From assembly GCA_039817415.1 (NCBI GenBank), contig JBCBVV010000001.1, positions 248,001-312,000 on the forward strand: a stretch of DNA of 64,000 nt, read 5' to 3'. Positions 36,851-45,139 of the stretch are shown here, one piece after another (the stretch's first letter is position 1; every line of letters begins with the position of its first letter). The translations under genes were made by a program, and so were the position numbers. The notes beneath the pieces are model-generated. The model was given only the letters and a program-made list of their open reading frames with translations, had not been told where the DNA came from and did not search any database. This DNA is from JALEFZ01 sp039817415 (GTDB lineage: Bacteria; Bacteroidota; Bacteroidia; J057).

Positions 36851-36884
36851 AAAAGGAGGAGTATTCTTGCCTGAATACTCCTCT
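36851..36884 (-). terminator. minus-strand terminator-like hairpin downstream of amt
   Basis: GAGGAGTATTC (36856-36866) pairs with GAATACTCCTC (36873-36883); on the minus strand the stem is followed by a run of T (TCCTTTTTTGG). Confidence 0.7.
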
Positions 36885-36982
36885 AGTTGTTAAACAATAC
36901 CAATTATGGATACTTAAACTTATCCTGAAGAACTAAAACGAACACTAATTTTCTTAGGCTAATGCTTGCTGATGTTTAAAGA

Positions 36983-37020
36983 AAGGATTCTACCGGACGG
37001 GAGCCCGATAGAAATCCTTT
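36983..37020 (-). terminator. imperfect hairpin just after amt
   Basis: AAAGGATT (36983-36990) pairs with AATCCTTT (37013-37020), with further CTA/TAG and CGG/CCG pairs inside; on the minus strand it is followed by CTTT. It is the first hairpin after the amt stop at 37066, likely an attenuating or processing terminator. Confidence 0.5.
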
Positions 37021-37065
37021 GTAGCAACAAATAACAAATCAACAATTCAACCACAACATTTTTGA

Positions 37066-38370
37066 TTACTTGTCAAAAGTAATCGTATATCCTCTAATAC
37101 CGTGCTCAAAGCTATCTAATCCAGATAATTCGTGTTCTTCAGACACTCTGATTCCGGTCGTAATTTTCATCACAAAGAAAATAATCATAGCGCTGCTAAA
37201 GGCTGCTGCCCCACACACGCCAATTCCGATGAGTTGGTTAAGCAATTGTTCCCAACCAGCTTTTGCCCCAAACATCCCCACTGCTAGCGTTCCAAAGACT
37301 CCGCAAGTCAGATGCACAGAAACAGCACCCACACAGTCATCGAGTTTAAGCTTATCCAGCCCTACGGCCGAAAGGACAACGAGCAAACCGGCAATAAAGC
37401 CAATGATCATAGATTCTGTAGGAGACATGACGTCCGCTCCAGCGGTAATGCCCACTAAGCCTGCTAAGACACCATTCAAGGCCATCCCTAAATCAAGTCT
37501 TCTGAACATGATGTTAGCCATGATCACACCTCCCAAGGAACCCGTAGCAGCTGCCAGAGAAGTATTCACCAACACTATAGAAACAGCCGCTGGATCTGCG
37601 CTTAATACCGAACCTCCATTGAACCCAAACCAGCCCAACCAAAGTAAAAATACCCCAATCACAGCTAGCGGTACAGAAGAACCTGGAAAATCATTGACTT
37701 TCCCATCCTTATACTTGCCGATACGAGCCCCAAGCAACATAATACCTGCCAAGGCTCCCCAGCCTCCTACAGAGTGAACAAGGGTCGATCCTGCAAAATC
37801 ATGGAAACCTAACTCTTCTAGAAAACCCCCACCCCACTTCCAGGACCCAATAATAGGATACACAAGCCCAACAAAGATTGCAGTAAAGATGAGATAGGAT
37901 GAAATCTTAATTCTTTCTGCTACAGCACCGGAAACAATCGTCGCGGCTGTAGCGGCAAACATTCCCTGAAACAAGAAGTCTGTCCAATAGGTGTAATTGT
38001 TATAATCCTTGGTCAATCCTGCCTCATCGGTGCCAAGCCATCCCGCCCAACCCAAAAAGCCAGAAACAATATTGAATTCACCTGGATACATTAAAGCGAA
38101 ACCGGCAAGGGCATAGGTGATCAAGCCAATAGCTGGCGTAAGTGTATTTTTAAAAAGGATGTTAACCGTATTCTTTGCCTGGGTGAATCCTGCCTCTACC
38201 CCAGCAAATCCAAGGTGCATAATAAAAACTAAGGCAGTGGATATCATCATCCAGTTGTTATCACTCTGGAATTTGGTGTTCAGGTTAGCATCAATCAGCG
38301 CTTCCTTGGTTACCAGCAGGGAATCTTGAAGAGCCTGCAATCCTTCAGTCAATAATAAAGTGTCGTTCAT
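37066..38370 (-). CDS. amt: ammonium transporter
   Basis: A 434-residue Amt/MEP/Rh protein with 11 expected membrane helices. A soluble N-terminal stretch of about 40 residues precedes 'NWMMISTALVFIMHLGFAGVEAGFTQAKN', the first conserved helix. The twin pore histidines lie in 'TLVHSVGGWGALAG' and 'VSVHLTCGVFGTL'; the Asp of the family signature is in 'DFAGSTLVHSVGG'. It conducts ammonium or ammonia at the inner membrane. ATG 38370 is preferred to a start 11 codons upstream. It is transcribed divergently from the glutamine synthetase gene. No glnK (PII) gene, which normally accompanies amt, is next to it. Confidence 0.95.
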   Translation of the reverse strand: MNDTLLLTEGLQALQDSLLVTKEALIDANLNTKFQSDNNWMMISTALVFIMHLGFAGVEAGFTQAKNTVNILFKNTLTPAIGLITYALAGFALMYPGEFNIVSGFLGWAGWLGTDEAGLTKDYNNYTYWTDFLFQGMFAATAATIVSGAVAERIKISSYLIFTAIFVGLVYPIIGSWKWGGGFLEELGFHDFAGSTLVHSVGGWGALAGIMLLGARIGKYKDGKVNDFPGSSVPLAVIGVFLLWLGWFGFNGGSVLSADPAAVSIVLVNTSLAAATGSLGGVIMANIMFRRLDLGMALNGVLAGLVGITAGADVMSPTESMIIGFIAGLLVVLSAVGLDKLKLDDCVGAVSVHLTCGVFGTLAVGMFGAKAGWEQLLNQLIGIGVCGAAAFSSAMIIFFVMKITTGIRVSEEHELSGLDSFEHGIRGYTITFDK

Positions 38371-38948
38371 TGCTAAAATAAATATAAACCGCGTTGTGTG
38401 CAAAAAGTGTTATTTCATGAAAACAATGCAACTAGAATGATTATTTAGCAAAATTCCTATCGAAAGGAATACAAATTCAAGGATAAATCGAGAACAACAT
38501 GAGTTAATACTCAGATTATTCGTGTGCAATATACAATTAATGCAAGCCAATCCCAATGGACAAGAAACAATTTTTGAATAAATGGAAATTCAACGGGCTA
38601 TTTCTTTAAATTATATCAATAAAGCTGGCCATTTTTTAAATAATTCTATCAGAAGTGGATTTTCGAACATCCCACATCATGCCTATACACGCCCAAAGCC
38701 ATCCCTACAAGCGACACTTGTTACCCAAATATGAAATTTTGACTTTTTTTCTATTGTTTTTATGGTTTTCTGGTATAATTTTGTGGAGATAATTGCAGAA
38801 GAAAAGCCAAAATCGCTGAATTATCGGATATTTGGTAATATTTTTTCAAGGCTGTTATTGGTTCTTTCACTCTTTCCTTGACCTGTTGCTCATTACCAGC
38901 TAACTCCAATTCTCATTAGAACAAATTCATTAATATCTTATTTCAACT
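38371..38948. other. divergent control region between amt and glnII, 578 bp
   Basis: No ORF. AT-rich. It contains the predicted glnII promoter at 38754-38783. No sigma-54 box (GG-N10-GC) stands out. The paired genes suggest shared nitrogen control, which is inference. Confidence 0.5.
38754..38783 (+). promoter_or_regulatory. predicted Bacteroidota-type promoter of glnII
   Basis: TTG at 38754-38756, 19-bp spacer, TAATTTTG at 38776-38783: the -33/-7 arrangement (TTG, 19-21 bp, TAnnTTTG) of the phylum. The predicted start of transcription leaves a leader of about 155 nt. Confidence 0.6.
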
Positions 38949-39962
38949 ATGGCTGCAACAAAGTTTGAGTACATCTGGCTCGATGGATATAAGCCAGAAG
39001 CAAACCTCCGCTCCAAAACAAAAATTCTTGACCTTCCAGAAGATTATGATGGCGATCTGTCTGTAGTACCGATGTGGTCCTTCGATGGTAGCTCAACAGA
39101 GCAAGCAGAAGGACATACTTCTGACTGTCTTCTTAAGCCAGTAAGAGTATATCGTGATGCCGCCAGACTGAACGCCTATATGGTAATGTGTGAAGTTCTG
39201 AATCCAGACGGAACACCTCACTCTTCAAATGCACGTCACCTTCTTCCAGAAAATGACGATGAATTCTGGTTTGGATTTGAGCAGGAATACACCTTCCTGG
39301 TTGAAGGCCGTCCACTAGGATTTCCTAAGAACGGTTATCCAGCACCACAGGGTATGTACTACTGTTCCGTAGGTTCAGGGAATGTATCTGGTCGCGATAT
39401 CGTTGAAGAGCATCTAGATTTGTGTCTAGCTGCAGGGATCAGCATTACAGGTATTAACGCCGAAGTAATGTTGGGTCAGTGGGAATACCAGTGCTTTGGC
39501 AAGGGTGGCAAGAAAGCTTGTGATGATCTATGGATCTCTCGCTACCTGTTGTTCAGAGTAGCTGAAGCTTATGACGTAACGATCGAGTTTGCACCTAAGC
39601 CCATGAAAGGAGACTGGAATGGTAGCGGTATGCACACCAACTTCTCTACAGAAGCCATGCGTACAACTGGTGGCAAGGCGTTGTTTGACGCAATCTGTAA
39701 TACATTCGGAACAGTACACCAAGAGCACATCGCAGTTTACGGTTCTAAGAATGACGAGCGTTTGACGGGTCTACACGAGACCCAGCACATCGACACCTTC
39801 TCCTACGGTAACTCTGACCGTGGAGCTTCTATCCGTGTACCGATTTCTGTATACAATGAGGGATGGAAAGGATACCTTGAAGATCGTCGTCCTGCTTCCA
39901 ACGCAGATCCATACAAAGTTGCCGGTCGTATCGTACAGACCCTGAAAATGGTAACTGTATAA
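38949..39962 (+). CDS. glnII: glutamine synthetase type II (GSII, eukaryote-like)
   Basis: A 337-residue ATP-dependent enzyme joining ammonium to glutamate. It matches GSII, not the 450-470 residue GSI or the 700-residue GSIII usual in Bacteroidota: N-terminal 'EYIWLDGYKPEANLRSKTKIL', 'MWSFDGSSTEQAEGHTSDCLLKPV', 'FGFEQEYTFLVEGRPLGFPKNGYPAPQG', 'GINAEVMLGQWEYQ', 'WNGSGMHTNFSTEAMR', and 'SYGNSDRGASIRVP'. The acidic metal ligands (E of FEQEY, E of NAEV) and the ATP-site Arg are present. GSII is also known from rhizobia (GlnII), Frankia and some Bacteroidota, and is not adenylylated. It is divergent to amt. The stop is 22 bp before a bidirectional terminator. Confidence 0.95.
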   Translation: MAATKFEYIWLDGYKPEANLRSKTKILDLPEDYDGDLSVVPMWSFDGSSTEQAEGHTSDCLLKPVRVYRDAARLNAYMVMCEVLNPDGTPHSSNARHLLPENDDEFWFGFEQEYTFLVEGRPLGFPKNGYPAPQGMYYCSVGSGNVSGRDIVEEHLDLCLAAGISITGINAEVMLGQWEYQCFGKGGKKACDDLWISRYLLFRVAEAYDVTIEFAPKPMKGDWNGSGMHTNFSTEAMRTTGGKALFDAICNTFGTVHQEHIAVYGSKNDERLTGLHETQHIDTFSYGNSDRGASIRVPISVYNEGWKGYLEDRRPASNADPYKVAGRIVQTLKMVTV

Positions 39963-39982
39963 TGAATACGTAAGTTATTGAT

Positions 39983-40016
39983 AAAAAAAGGCCGCTCTGA
40001 GAGCGGCCTTTTCTAT
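39983..40016. terminator. bidirectional terminator between glnII and dnaK
   Basis: AAGGCCGCTCT (about 39988-39998), loop GAG region, AGCGGCCTT (to 40010), flanked by AAAAAA on one side and TTTTCT on the other. Works for both convergent genes. Confidence 0.88.
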
Positions 40017-40034
40017 TTGGGAAAATAGTTGACT

Positions 40035-41954
40035 TTACTTGTCATCTACTTCTTCGTACTCAACATCTGTAACATCTTCTGCTCCACCTTCGTCAGCTCC
40101 GGCTCCCGCATCTGCACCCGCATCTGCGGTGCCATTGGCTGCACCTTCAGCTTGCTGCGCCTGATAAATTTCCGTAGAAGCGTTCTGCCAAGCAGTATTC
40201 AATGCAGCGGTTGCAGCTTCAATGGCAGCTAGGTCCTTGCTACCGTGGGCTTCTTTCAGCTCCTTCAAGGAACCTTCAATAGCCGTTTTATGCGTGTCAG
40301 AAATCTTGTCGCCAAGGTCTTTTAGCTGCTTTTCTGTAGAGAAGATCAGTTGGTCAGCTTGGTTTAGCTTCTCCACTTCCTCCTTACGCTGCATATCCGC
40401 CTCTGCGTTTTCCTGGGCTTCACGCTTCATTCTGTCAATCTCTGCATCACTCAATCCAGTAGATGCTTCAATTCTAATGGTGTTTTCCTTTCCAGTCGCC
40501 TTATCGCGGGCTGAAACATTCAATATACCATTAGCATCTATGTCAAAGGATACCTCAATCTGAGGAATACCTCTTGGTGCTGGTGGAATTCCATCTAGGT
40601 GAAACTTCCCTAATGTACGGTTATCAATTGCCATTGGACGCTCCCCCTGTAGGATGTTGATCTCTACGGAAGGCTGGTTGTCAGCGGCAGTTGAGAATAC
40701 CTGAGACTTCTGGGTTGGAATAGTCGTGTTAGACTCAATCAACTTGGTGAATACACCTCCCATGGTTTCGATACCCAAAGAAAGAGGCGTAACGTCAAGA
40801 AGAAGGATGTCTTTTACATCTCCAGACAATACTCCACCCTGGATAGCTGCACCAACTGCTACTACTTCGTCAGGGTTTACGGATTTGTTGGGCTCACGCT
40901 TGAAGAAATCTTTAACGATTTCTTGAATTTTGGGGATACGAGTCGATCCACCTACAAGGATTACCTCATCAATATCATCCACTGTCAGTTTAGCATCTTT
41001 CAACGCCTTACGACATGGCTCAAGCGCGCGATCAAACAACTTGTCAGCCAACTGCTCGAATTTTGCACGACTCAGGCTACGCTCAAGGTGCTTAGGACCT
41101 TCTGCATCCATGGTCAGGTAAGGAAGGTTGATTTCAGACTGCGTAGTGCTGGAAAGCTCAATTTTGGCATTCTCCGCAGCTTCTTTCAGACGCTGAAGGG
41201 CTTTTGGATCTTTGCGAACATCGATCCCGTGCTCAACTTTCACTTCCTGTGCCAACCAGTTGATGATCACATTGTCGAAATCATCACCACCCAGAAACGT
41301 ATCTCCATTGGTAGACAATACTTCAAATACGCCATCACCTAGCTCCAAGATAGAGATATCAAAAGTACCTCCACCTAGGTCAAATACTGCGATTTTTACA
41401 CTTTTATCTTGCTTATCAAGACCGTATGCCAAGGCAGCAGCCGTTGGCTCGTTAATGATTCTCTTAACCGTTAGGCCAGCAATCTCACCAGCTTCTTTGG
41501 TCGCGTTTCTTTGAGAATCATTGAAATAGGCAGGGACAGTAATCACTGCCTCCTTTACTTCATATCCCAAGTAGTCCTCAGCCGTTTTCTTCATTTTCTG
41601 AAGAATCATAGCTGAAATCTCCTGCGGAGTAAAGCTACGGTCATCAATTTGTGCTACCGCAAGCCCATTGGCATTGCCTGCAACTTTATAGGAAATCTCC
41701 CCTATTTCTCCTTTTGATTCTGCAAAGGTGCGTCCCACAAATCTCTTGATGGAACGAATGGTTTTCGTTGGATTGGCTAATGCCTGACGCTTGGCCTGCT
41801 CACCTACAATTCTGTCTCCGTCCTTGGTAAATGCTACTACAGATGGGGTTGTTCTTTTCCCTTCAGAGTTAACGATTACCACAGGCTCGTTCCCCTCCAT
41901 AACCGACACTACGGAGTTTGTTGTACCCAGGTCAATACCGATAATCTTACTCAT
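40035..41954 (-). CDS. dnaK: chaperone protein DnaK (Hsp70)
   Basis: A 639-residue Hsp70. N-terminal 'IIGIDLGTTNSVVSVMEG', 'VITVPAYFNDSQRNATKEAG', 'INEPTAAALAYGLD', 'VAVFDLGGGTFDISILELGDG', the substrate domain ('LLLDVTPLSLGIETMGG') and linker, helical lid, and an acidic tail ending in 'DVEYEEVDDK'. ATP-driven folding of newly made and stress-damaged proteins with DnaJ and GrpE, which are not in the window. The start is 41 bp after the stop of an Hsp20 gene on the same strand, so the two form a likely heat-shock operon. Confidence 0.98.
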   Translation of the reverse strand: MSKIIGIDLGTTNSVVSVMEGNEPVVIVNSEGKRTTPSVVAFTKDGDRIVGEQAKRQALANPTKTIRSIKRFVGRTFAESKGEIGEISYKVAGNANGLAVAQIDDRSFTPQEISAMILQKMKKTAEDYLGYEVKEAVITVPAYFNDSQRNATKEAGEIAGLTVKRIINEPTAAALAYGLDKQDKSVKIAVFDLGGGTFDISILELGDGVFEVLSTNGDTFLGGDDFDNVIINWLAQEVKVEHGIDVRKDPKALQRLKEAAENAKIELSSTTQSEINLPYLTMDAEGPKHLERSLSRAKFEQLADKLFDRALEPCRKALKDAKLTVDDIDEVILVGGSTRIPKIQEIVKDFFKREPNKSVNPDEVVAVGAAIQGGVLSGDVKDILLLDVTPLSLGIETMGGVFTKLIESNTTIPTQKSQVFSTAADNQPSVEINILQGERPMAIDNRTLGKFHLDGIPPAPRGIPQIEVSFDIDANGILNVSARDKATGKENTIRIEASTGLSDAEIDRMKREAQENAEADMQRKEEVEKLNQADQLIFSTEKQLKDLGDKISDTHKTAIEGSLKELKEAHGSKDLAAIEAATAALNTAWQNASTEIYQAQQAEGAANGTADAGADAGAGADEGGAEDVTDVEYEEVDDK

Positions 41955-41995
41955 GTGTATACTAAATCTTTATTTTTTGTAATAGAATGTGATTG

Positions 41996-42478
41996 TTAAT
42001 CTATGTTGATAGATGTACTGTCTTCTGCAGCCTCTTCTGTTACCTCTGCCTCAACTTCTGGCATAGGCCTAGGGAACCTGATCGTCAATACACCCGCTTC
42101 GTACTTGGCTTTGATGTTTTCTAATTCGACATCTGTAGGCAATTCGAAGGTTTTCAAAAAAGGTCCAAATTGTCTTTCAGAATTCTGATAAACAAAGGAC
42201 TCACTGCCTTCTACTGCCTTCTTCGTTCCTTTTACCTGTAGCGTCCCATCATAAATTTGAATGGAAACCTCTTTCTTGCTCATTCCAGGTAGCTCCAACT
42301 CAATCACGAAGAAATCCCCACTTTGATAAATGTCAGTTCTCACACGGACATCTCCTGAACTTTTGATTCCATCACCTTGGATGACTTCCTCAACAAAATC
42401 CCCGACTGTCTTGCCGAAGCTCTGAAGACCGTCTTTGATTGACTGAAAAATATCTTCTGCGTTGTTTTCCTGACTCAT
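41996..42478 (-). CDS. small heat shock protein (Hsp20/alpha-crystallin)
   Basis: A 160-residue ATP-independent holdase. The alpha-crystallin domain (about 42-140) is clear: 'VRVRTDIYQSGDFFVIELELPGMSKKEVSIQIYDGTLQVKG', 'FLKTFELPTDVELENIKAKYEAGVLTIRFPRP' with the conserved A-x-x-x-G-V-L motif near residue 130. The N-terminal 40 residues are short and polar-amphipathic, and the C-terminal tail is acidic; the usual I-x-I/V oligomerisation motif appears only as 'SINID' at the very end. Likely first gene of an hsp20-dnaK unit. Confidence 0.93.
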   Translation of the reverse strand: MSQENNAEDIFQSIKDGLQSFGKTVGDFVEEVIQGDGIKSSGDVRVRTDIYQSGDFFVIELELPGMSKKEVSIQIYDGTLQVKGTKKAVEGSESFVYQNSERQFGPFLKTFELPTDVELENIKAKYEAGVLTIRFPRPMPEVEAEVTEEAAEDSTSINID

Positions 42479-42702
42479 GATTTGTTTGTTATTGGAAGCC
42501 GAGACACTCTCTGGAGCACTTCCTGGTTGATTTTCCTCTTCTCAAATATCAATAGTAATGCCATCAGCTAGCAGAACAATCCATTGACTGCCAAAATGTC
42601 ATATTGTCACAATTCATCAATTGGGGACTTTCCATTTGTCAGCCAGATCACAATTCGACTGACAAGAGGGCAGTTACTTCGGCGCATCAATAACTACATG
42701 AT

Positions 42703-43515
42703 ATGAGATACCTTAGCCTTCTGCTGTTTTCTTCCTTTTTCCTTTTTTCCTGTACCCCTTCACCCCACACAAGTACTGAGCAGAAAAACTCCGAGATAGA
42801 CCTAGCCAAAGAGCCCATTCTTCCAGTTTTTCTATCAAGCAATAACAAAGCCCATGGACTCGACCTGTGGAAGGAAAAGGATGCCATTAGCTTCCAACTT
42901 CAGTTGTTTTTTGGAGGAAAAGAAAGAGTCAATTCTAGCATTATCATGGATACTGATTTCTCACACATCAAAATGGAGGATCAGGAAGGAAAGGTAAGTG
43001 TCTTCAAGAATGATACGGCCTACATGTTATATGAGGGAAAAACAAATGGAAGCACTCGCTTTGATCTACTTACTTGGCCCTATTTTATGAGCTTTCCCTT
43101 TAAGATGGGAGCCCCAGGTACCAAGCTAGAAGCGAATGGAGAGATTGTATTTGATGAAAAGCGATATCCTAGCCATAAACTAAGCTTCGGAGACGAAATA
43201 GGAGATGCTCCTGATGATTGGTACAAAATCCTCCAGGACCCAGCATCAAAGCTGGTAAAAGGGCTTGTCTATATTGTAACCTTTTCGCGTGAACAAGCAG
43301 AGGCTGAAAAGAGCCCTAATGGCATTATCTATAAGAAGTATATCGATGTAGAAGGCGCCCAAATAGCGAGTGAATGGGAATTCTGGAAAATGAGCGAAGG
43401 AAGTTTTAATCAGAAGGTTGGGTATGCCCTTCTATCTAATATCCAATTCATCAGCACCACAGAGAAGGACTTCGCCATAACAGAGGATGCCGTGATAGAC
43501 CCTAAGCCAGAATAG
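42703..43515 (+). CDS. DUF6503-like lipoprotein
   Basis: A 270-residue lipoprotein: signal with lipobox LFSC (Cys about residue 17). The mature part opens 'KAHGLDLWKEKDAISFQLQLFFGG', the start pattern of DUF6503-type Bacteroidota lipoproteins, and is built of beta strands ending near 'YIDVEGAQIASEWEFWKMSEG'. Probably a periplasmic LolA/LppX-like fold; this assignment is by recollection of family pattern. The SDR gene follows after 39 bp on the same strand and may be co-transcribed. Confidence 0.7.
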   Translation: MRYLSLLLFSSFFLFSCTPSPHTSTEQKNSEIDLAKEPILPVFLSSNNKAHGLDLWKEKDAISFQLQLFFGGKERVNSSIIMDTDFSHIKMEDQEGKVSVFKNDTAYMLYEGKTNGSTRFDLLTWPYFMSFPFKMGAPGTKLEANGEIVFDEKRYPSHKLSFGDEIGDAPDDWYKILQDPASKLVKGLVYIVTFSREQAEAEKSPNGIIYKKYIDVEGAQIASEWEFWKMSEGSFNQKVGYALLSNIQFISTTEKDFAITEDAVIDPKPE

Positions 43516-43554
43516 CACATTTTTGCCTACCTTTGCTTCGAACAATTGAAGCAT

Positions 43555-44349
43555 ATGAAATTTAAGGATCAGGTAGTTTGGATCACTGGTGCTTCCTCTG
43601 GTATTGGAGAAGCCTGTGTATATGAATCTGTCAAGGAAGGGGCCATTGTAATTGCCTCTGCGCGCAGAGAAAAAGAACTTCAGCGGGTGAAAAACGCATG
43701 TGGAGACAAAGCTGCTCAGGTTCATGTGCTTCCTTTGGATTTGACCCAGTCAGCCAACTTTGCTGAACTAGCCAAAGAGGTGTTTGAGCAACATGGCAAG
43801 ATTGATGTACTCATCAACAATGGTGGCATCAGCCAAAGGTCGCTGGTTCATGAAGCTCCCCTTTCGGTGGACAGGAAGATATTCGAGGTAAATTTCTTTG
43901 GGCAAGTAGCCCTTACCAAAGCCGTTCTTCCTTATATGTTGGAGAAAAAGCACGGTCAAATTGCTGCCATAAGTAGTGTGGTTGGAAAATTCGGTTTTCC
44001 CTTAAGGTCTGCTTATGCAGCCAGTAAACATGCCCTACATGGATTCTTTGAAACGGTTGATCTAGAACTTTCCGACAAGGGCGTTCAAACAACCATGGTA
44101 TGCCCAGGGAGAATCAAAACCGCAGTTTCAATCAATGCGCTTACAGGAGACGGCACGCCAGCCAATGAAATGGACCCCGGCCAGGAAAACGGAATGGCCG
44201 CTGAAGAATGTGCACGACAGATCATGAAGGCCATTCACAAGAGGAAAAAAGAAGTTTATATCGGTCGATTTGAAATCTTAGCCATTTACTTCAAAAGATA
44301 TATGCCCTGGCTATTCAGAATCATCGCGAGGAAGTCTAATCCCAGATAG
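43555..44349 (+). CDS. short-chain dehydrogenase/reductase (SDR)
   Basis: A 264-residue classical SDR. NAD(P) motif 'VVWITGASSGIGEACV', 'NNGGIS', catalytic Ser in 'IAAISSVVGKFG', Tyr-Lys in 'SAYAASKHALHGFF', and 'VCPGRIKT'. The C-terminal 'EILAIYFKRYMPWLFRIIARKS' forms a hydrophobic helix, as in DHRS7-like membrane-associated members. The substrate, probably a lipid or sterol-like alcohol or ketone, cannot be fixed. ATG 43555 is preferred to the TTG three codons upstream. Confidence 0.92.
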   Translation: MKFKDQVVWITGASSGIGEACVYESVKEGAIVIASARREKELQRVKNACGDKAAQVHVLPLDLTQSANFAELAKEVFEQHGKIDVLINNGGISQRSLVHEAPLSVDRKIFEVNFFGQVALTKAVLPYMLEKKHGQIAAISSVVGKFGFPLRSAYAASKHALHGFFETVDLELSDKGVQTTMVCPGRIKTAVSINALTGDGTPANEMDPGQENGMAAEECARQIMKAIHKRKKEVYIGRFEILAIYFKRYMPWLFRIIARKSNPR

Positions 44350-44374
44350 TAGCCTATTCATTCTTATAAAGAAC

Positions 44375-44414
44375 TGCCTTTTCGAGCGTAATACTCTTGG
44401 GAAGGCATTTTTTT
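44375..44414 (+). terminator. terminator after the SDR gene
   Basis: TGCCTT (44375-44380) pairs with AAGGCA (44402-44407) with additional internal pairs, followed by TTTTTTT. Confidence 0.65.
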
Positions 44415-44423
44415 ATTCGCCAA

Positions 44424-44894
44424 TTATCCTTTCAACACCTTTCGAGGATCAGAAATACCCAGTTTTATATTTTCAGCGATTTTTAAGGCCCTTTCTATTT
44501 TCTTATCTACTGATTTAACCTGAATAATCAGATAAGTGAGGCTCCTCTTTCTTCCTGGACTCAACTTGTCCCAGATTTCTTGGGCCTCCCAATCGGTTGA
44601 CAATACCTCTTTGAGTACCACAGACTCTTCAAATTGATTAGGAGAATGATCTTCAGAAATTTCCACCTCCAATAGATCTCCAGCTTCGACATCAAGCTGT
44701 TTTAGTATTCGTTTGCCCAGCATGATGGAAAATCCTCGCGTTTTTGATCTTGTCAGGGCAGAATGGACATTTAATTGATCGTTGATTCGGCACAAAACTC
44801 GTTTCACCTTCCTTTCATAAAGAGGTTGGGCAAGCTCTTCGGGCAGGATGATGTAGTGATATCCTCCTCCGCCTTTGACTAATTCTACCTTCAT
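44424..44894 (-). CDS. YdeI/DUF1905-like protein
   Basis: A 156-residue cytoplasmic protein. The N-terminal half ('GGGGYHYIILPEELAQPLYERKVKRVLCRIN' to 'GFSIMLGKRILKQLDVEAGDLLEVEIS') matches the DUF1905 small barrel, and the C-terminal half ('DWEAQEIWDKLSPGRKRSLTYLIIQVKSVDKKIERALKIAENI') matches the YdeI/OmpD-associated helix domain. The family is widespread in Bacteroidota and of unknown biochemical role. It lies convergent to the SDR gene and divergent from the VOC gene. Confidence 0.82.
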   Translation of the reverse strand: MKVELVKGGGGYHYIILPEELAQPLYERKVKRVLCRINDQLNVHSALTRSKTRGFSIMLGKRILKQLDVEAGDLLEVEISEDHSPNQFEESVVLKEVLSTDWEAQEIWDKLSPGRKRSLTYLIIQVKSVDKKIERALKIAENIKLGISDPRKVLKG

Positions 44895-45036
44895 GAATAG
44901 AAATTAGGACTCCATATTCAGACTTTCAAATATATGCTATTTCCTTCATAGGAGACGATGAAGAGGTTTTTTCTCCAAATGAGCGAAGATTTTTTACGGT
45001 TTTTGCGAATATTCTACTTTTCTAAACTCGGTATTG

Positions 45037-45044
45037 TATATTTG
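45037..45044 (+). promoter_or_regulatory. candidate -7 box of the VOC gene
   Basis: TATATTTG matches TAnnTTTG and lies about 95 bp before the ATG at 45140. No clear -33 TTG at 19-21 bp. Confidence 0.4.
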
Positions 45045-45139
45045 TGGGCTGTTTTAACATAGCAATCTCTCAACGATCACTAGCCTACTCTCTTTATTTT
45101 GGGAGGACATTCAAATCATTAATTACTAGCACTTTACTG

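Larger units (their letters stand above)
36462..37065. other. intergenic region between convergent genes, 604 bp
   Basis: It contains three hairpins: the cargo-gene terminator (36485-36516) and two hairpins oriented for the minus strand (36851-36884 and 36983-37020) downstream of amt. About 330 bp between them show no ORF or recognisable RNA. Confidence 0.5.
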
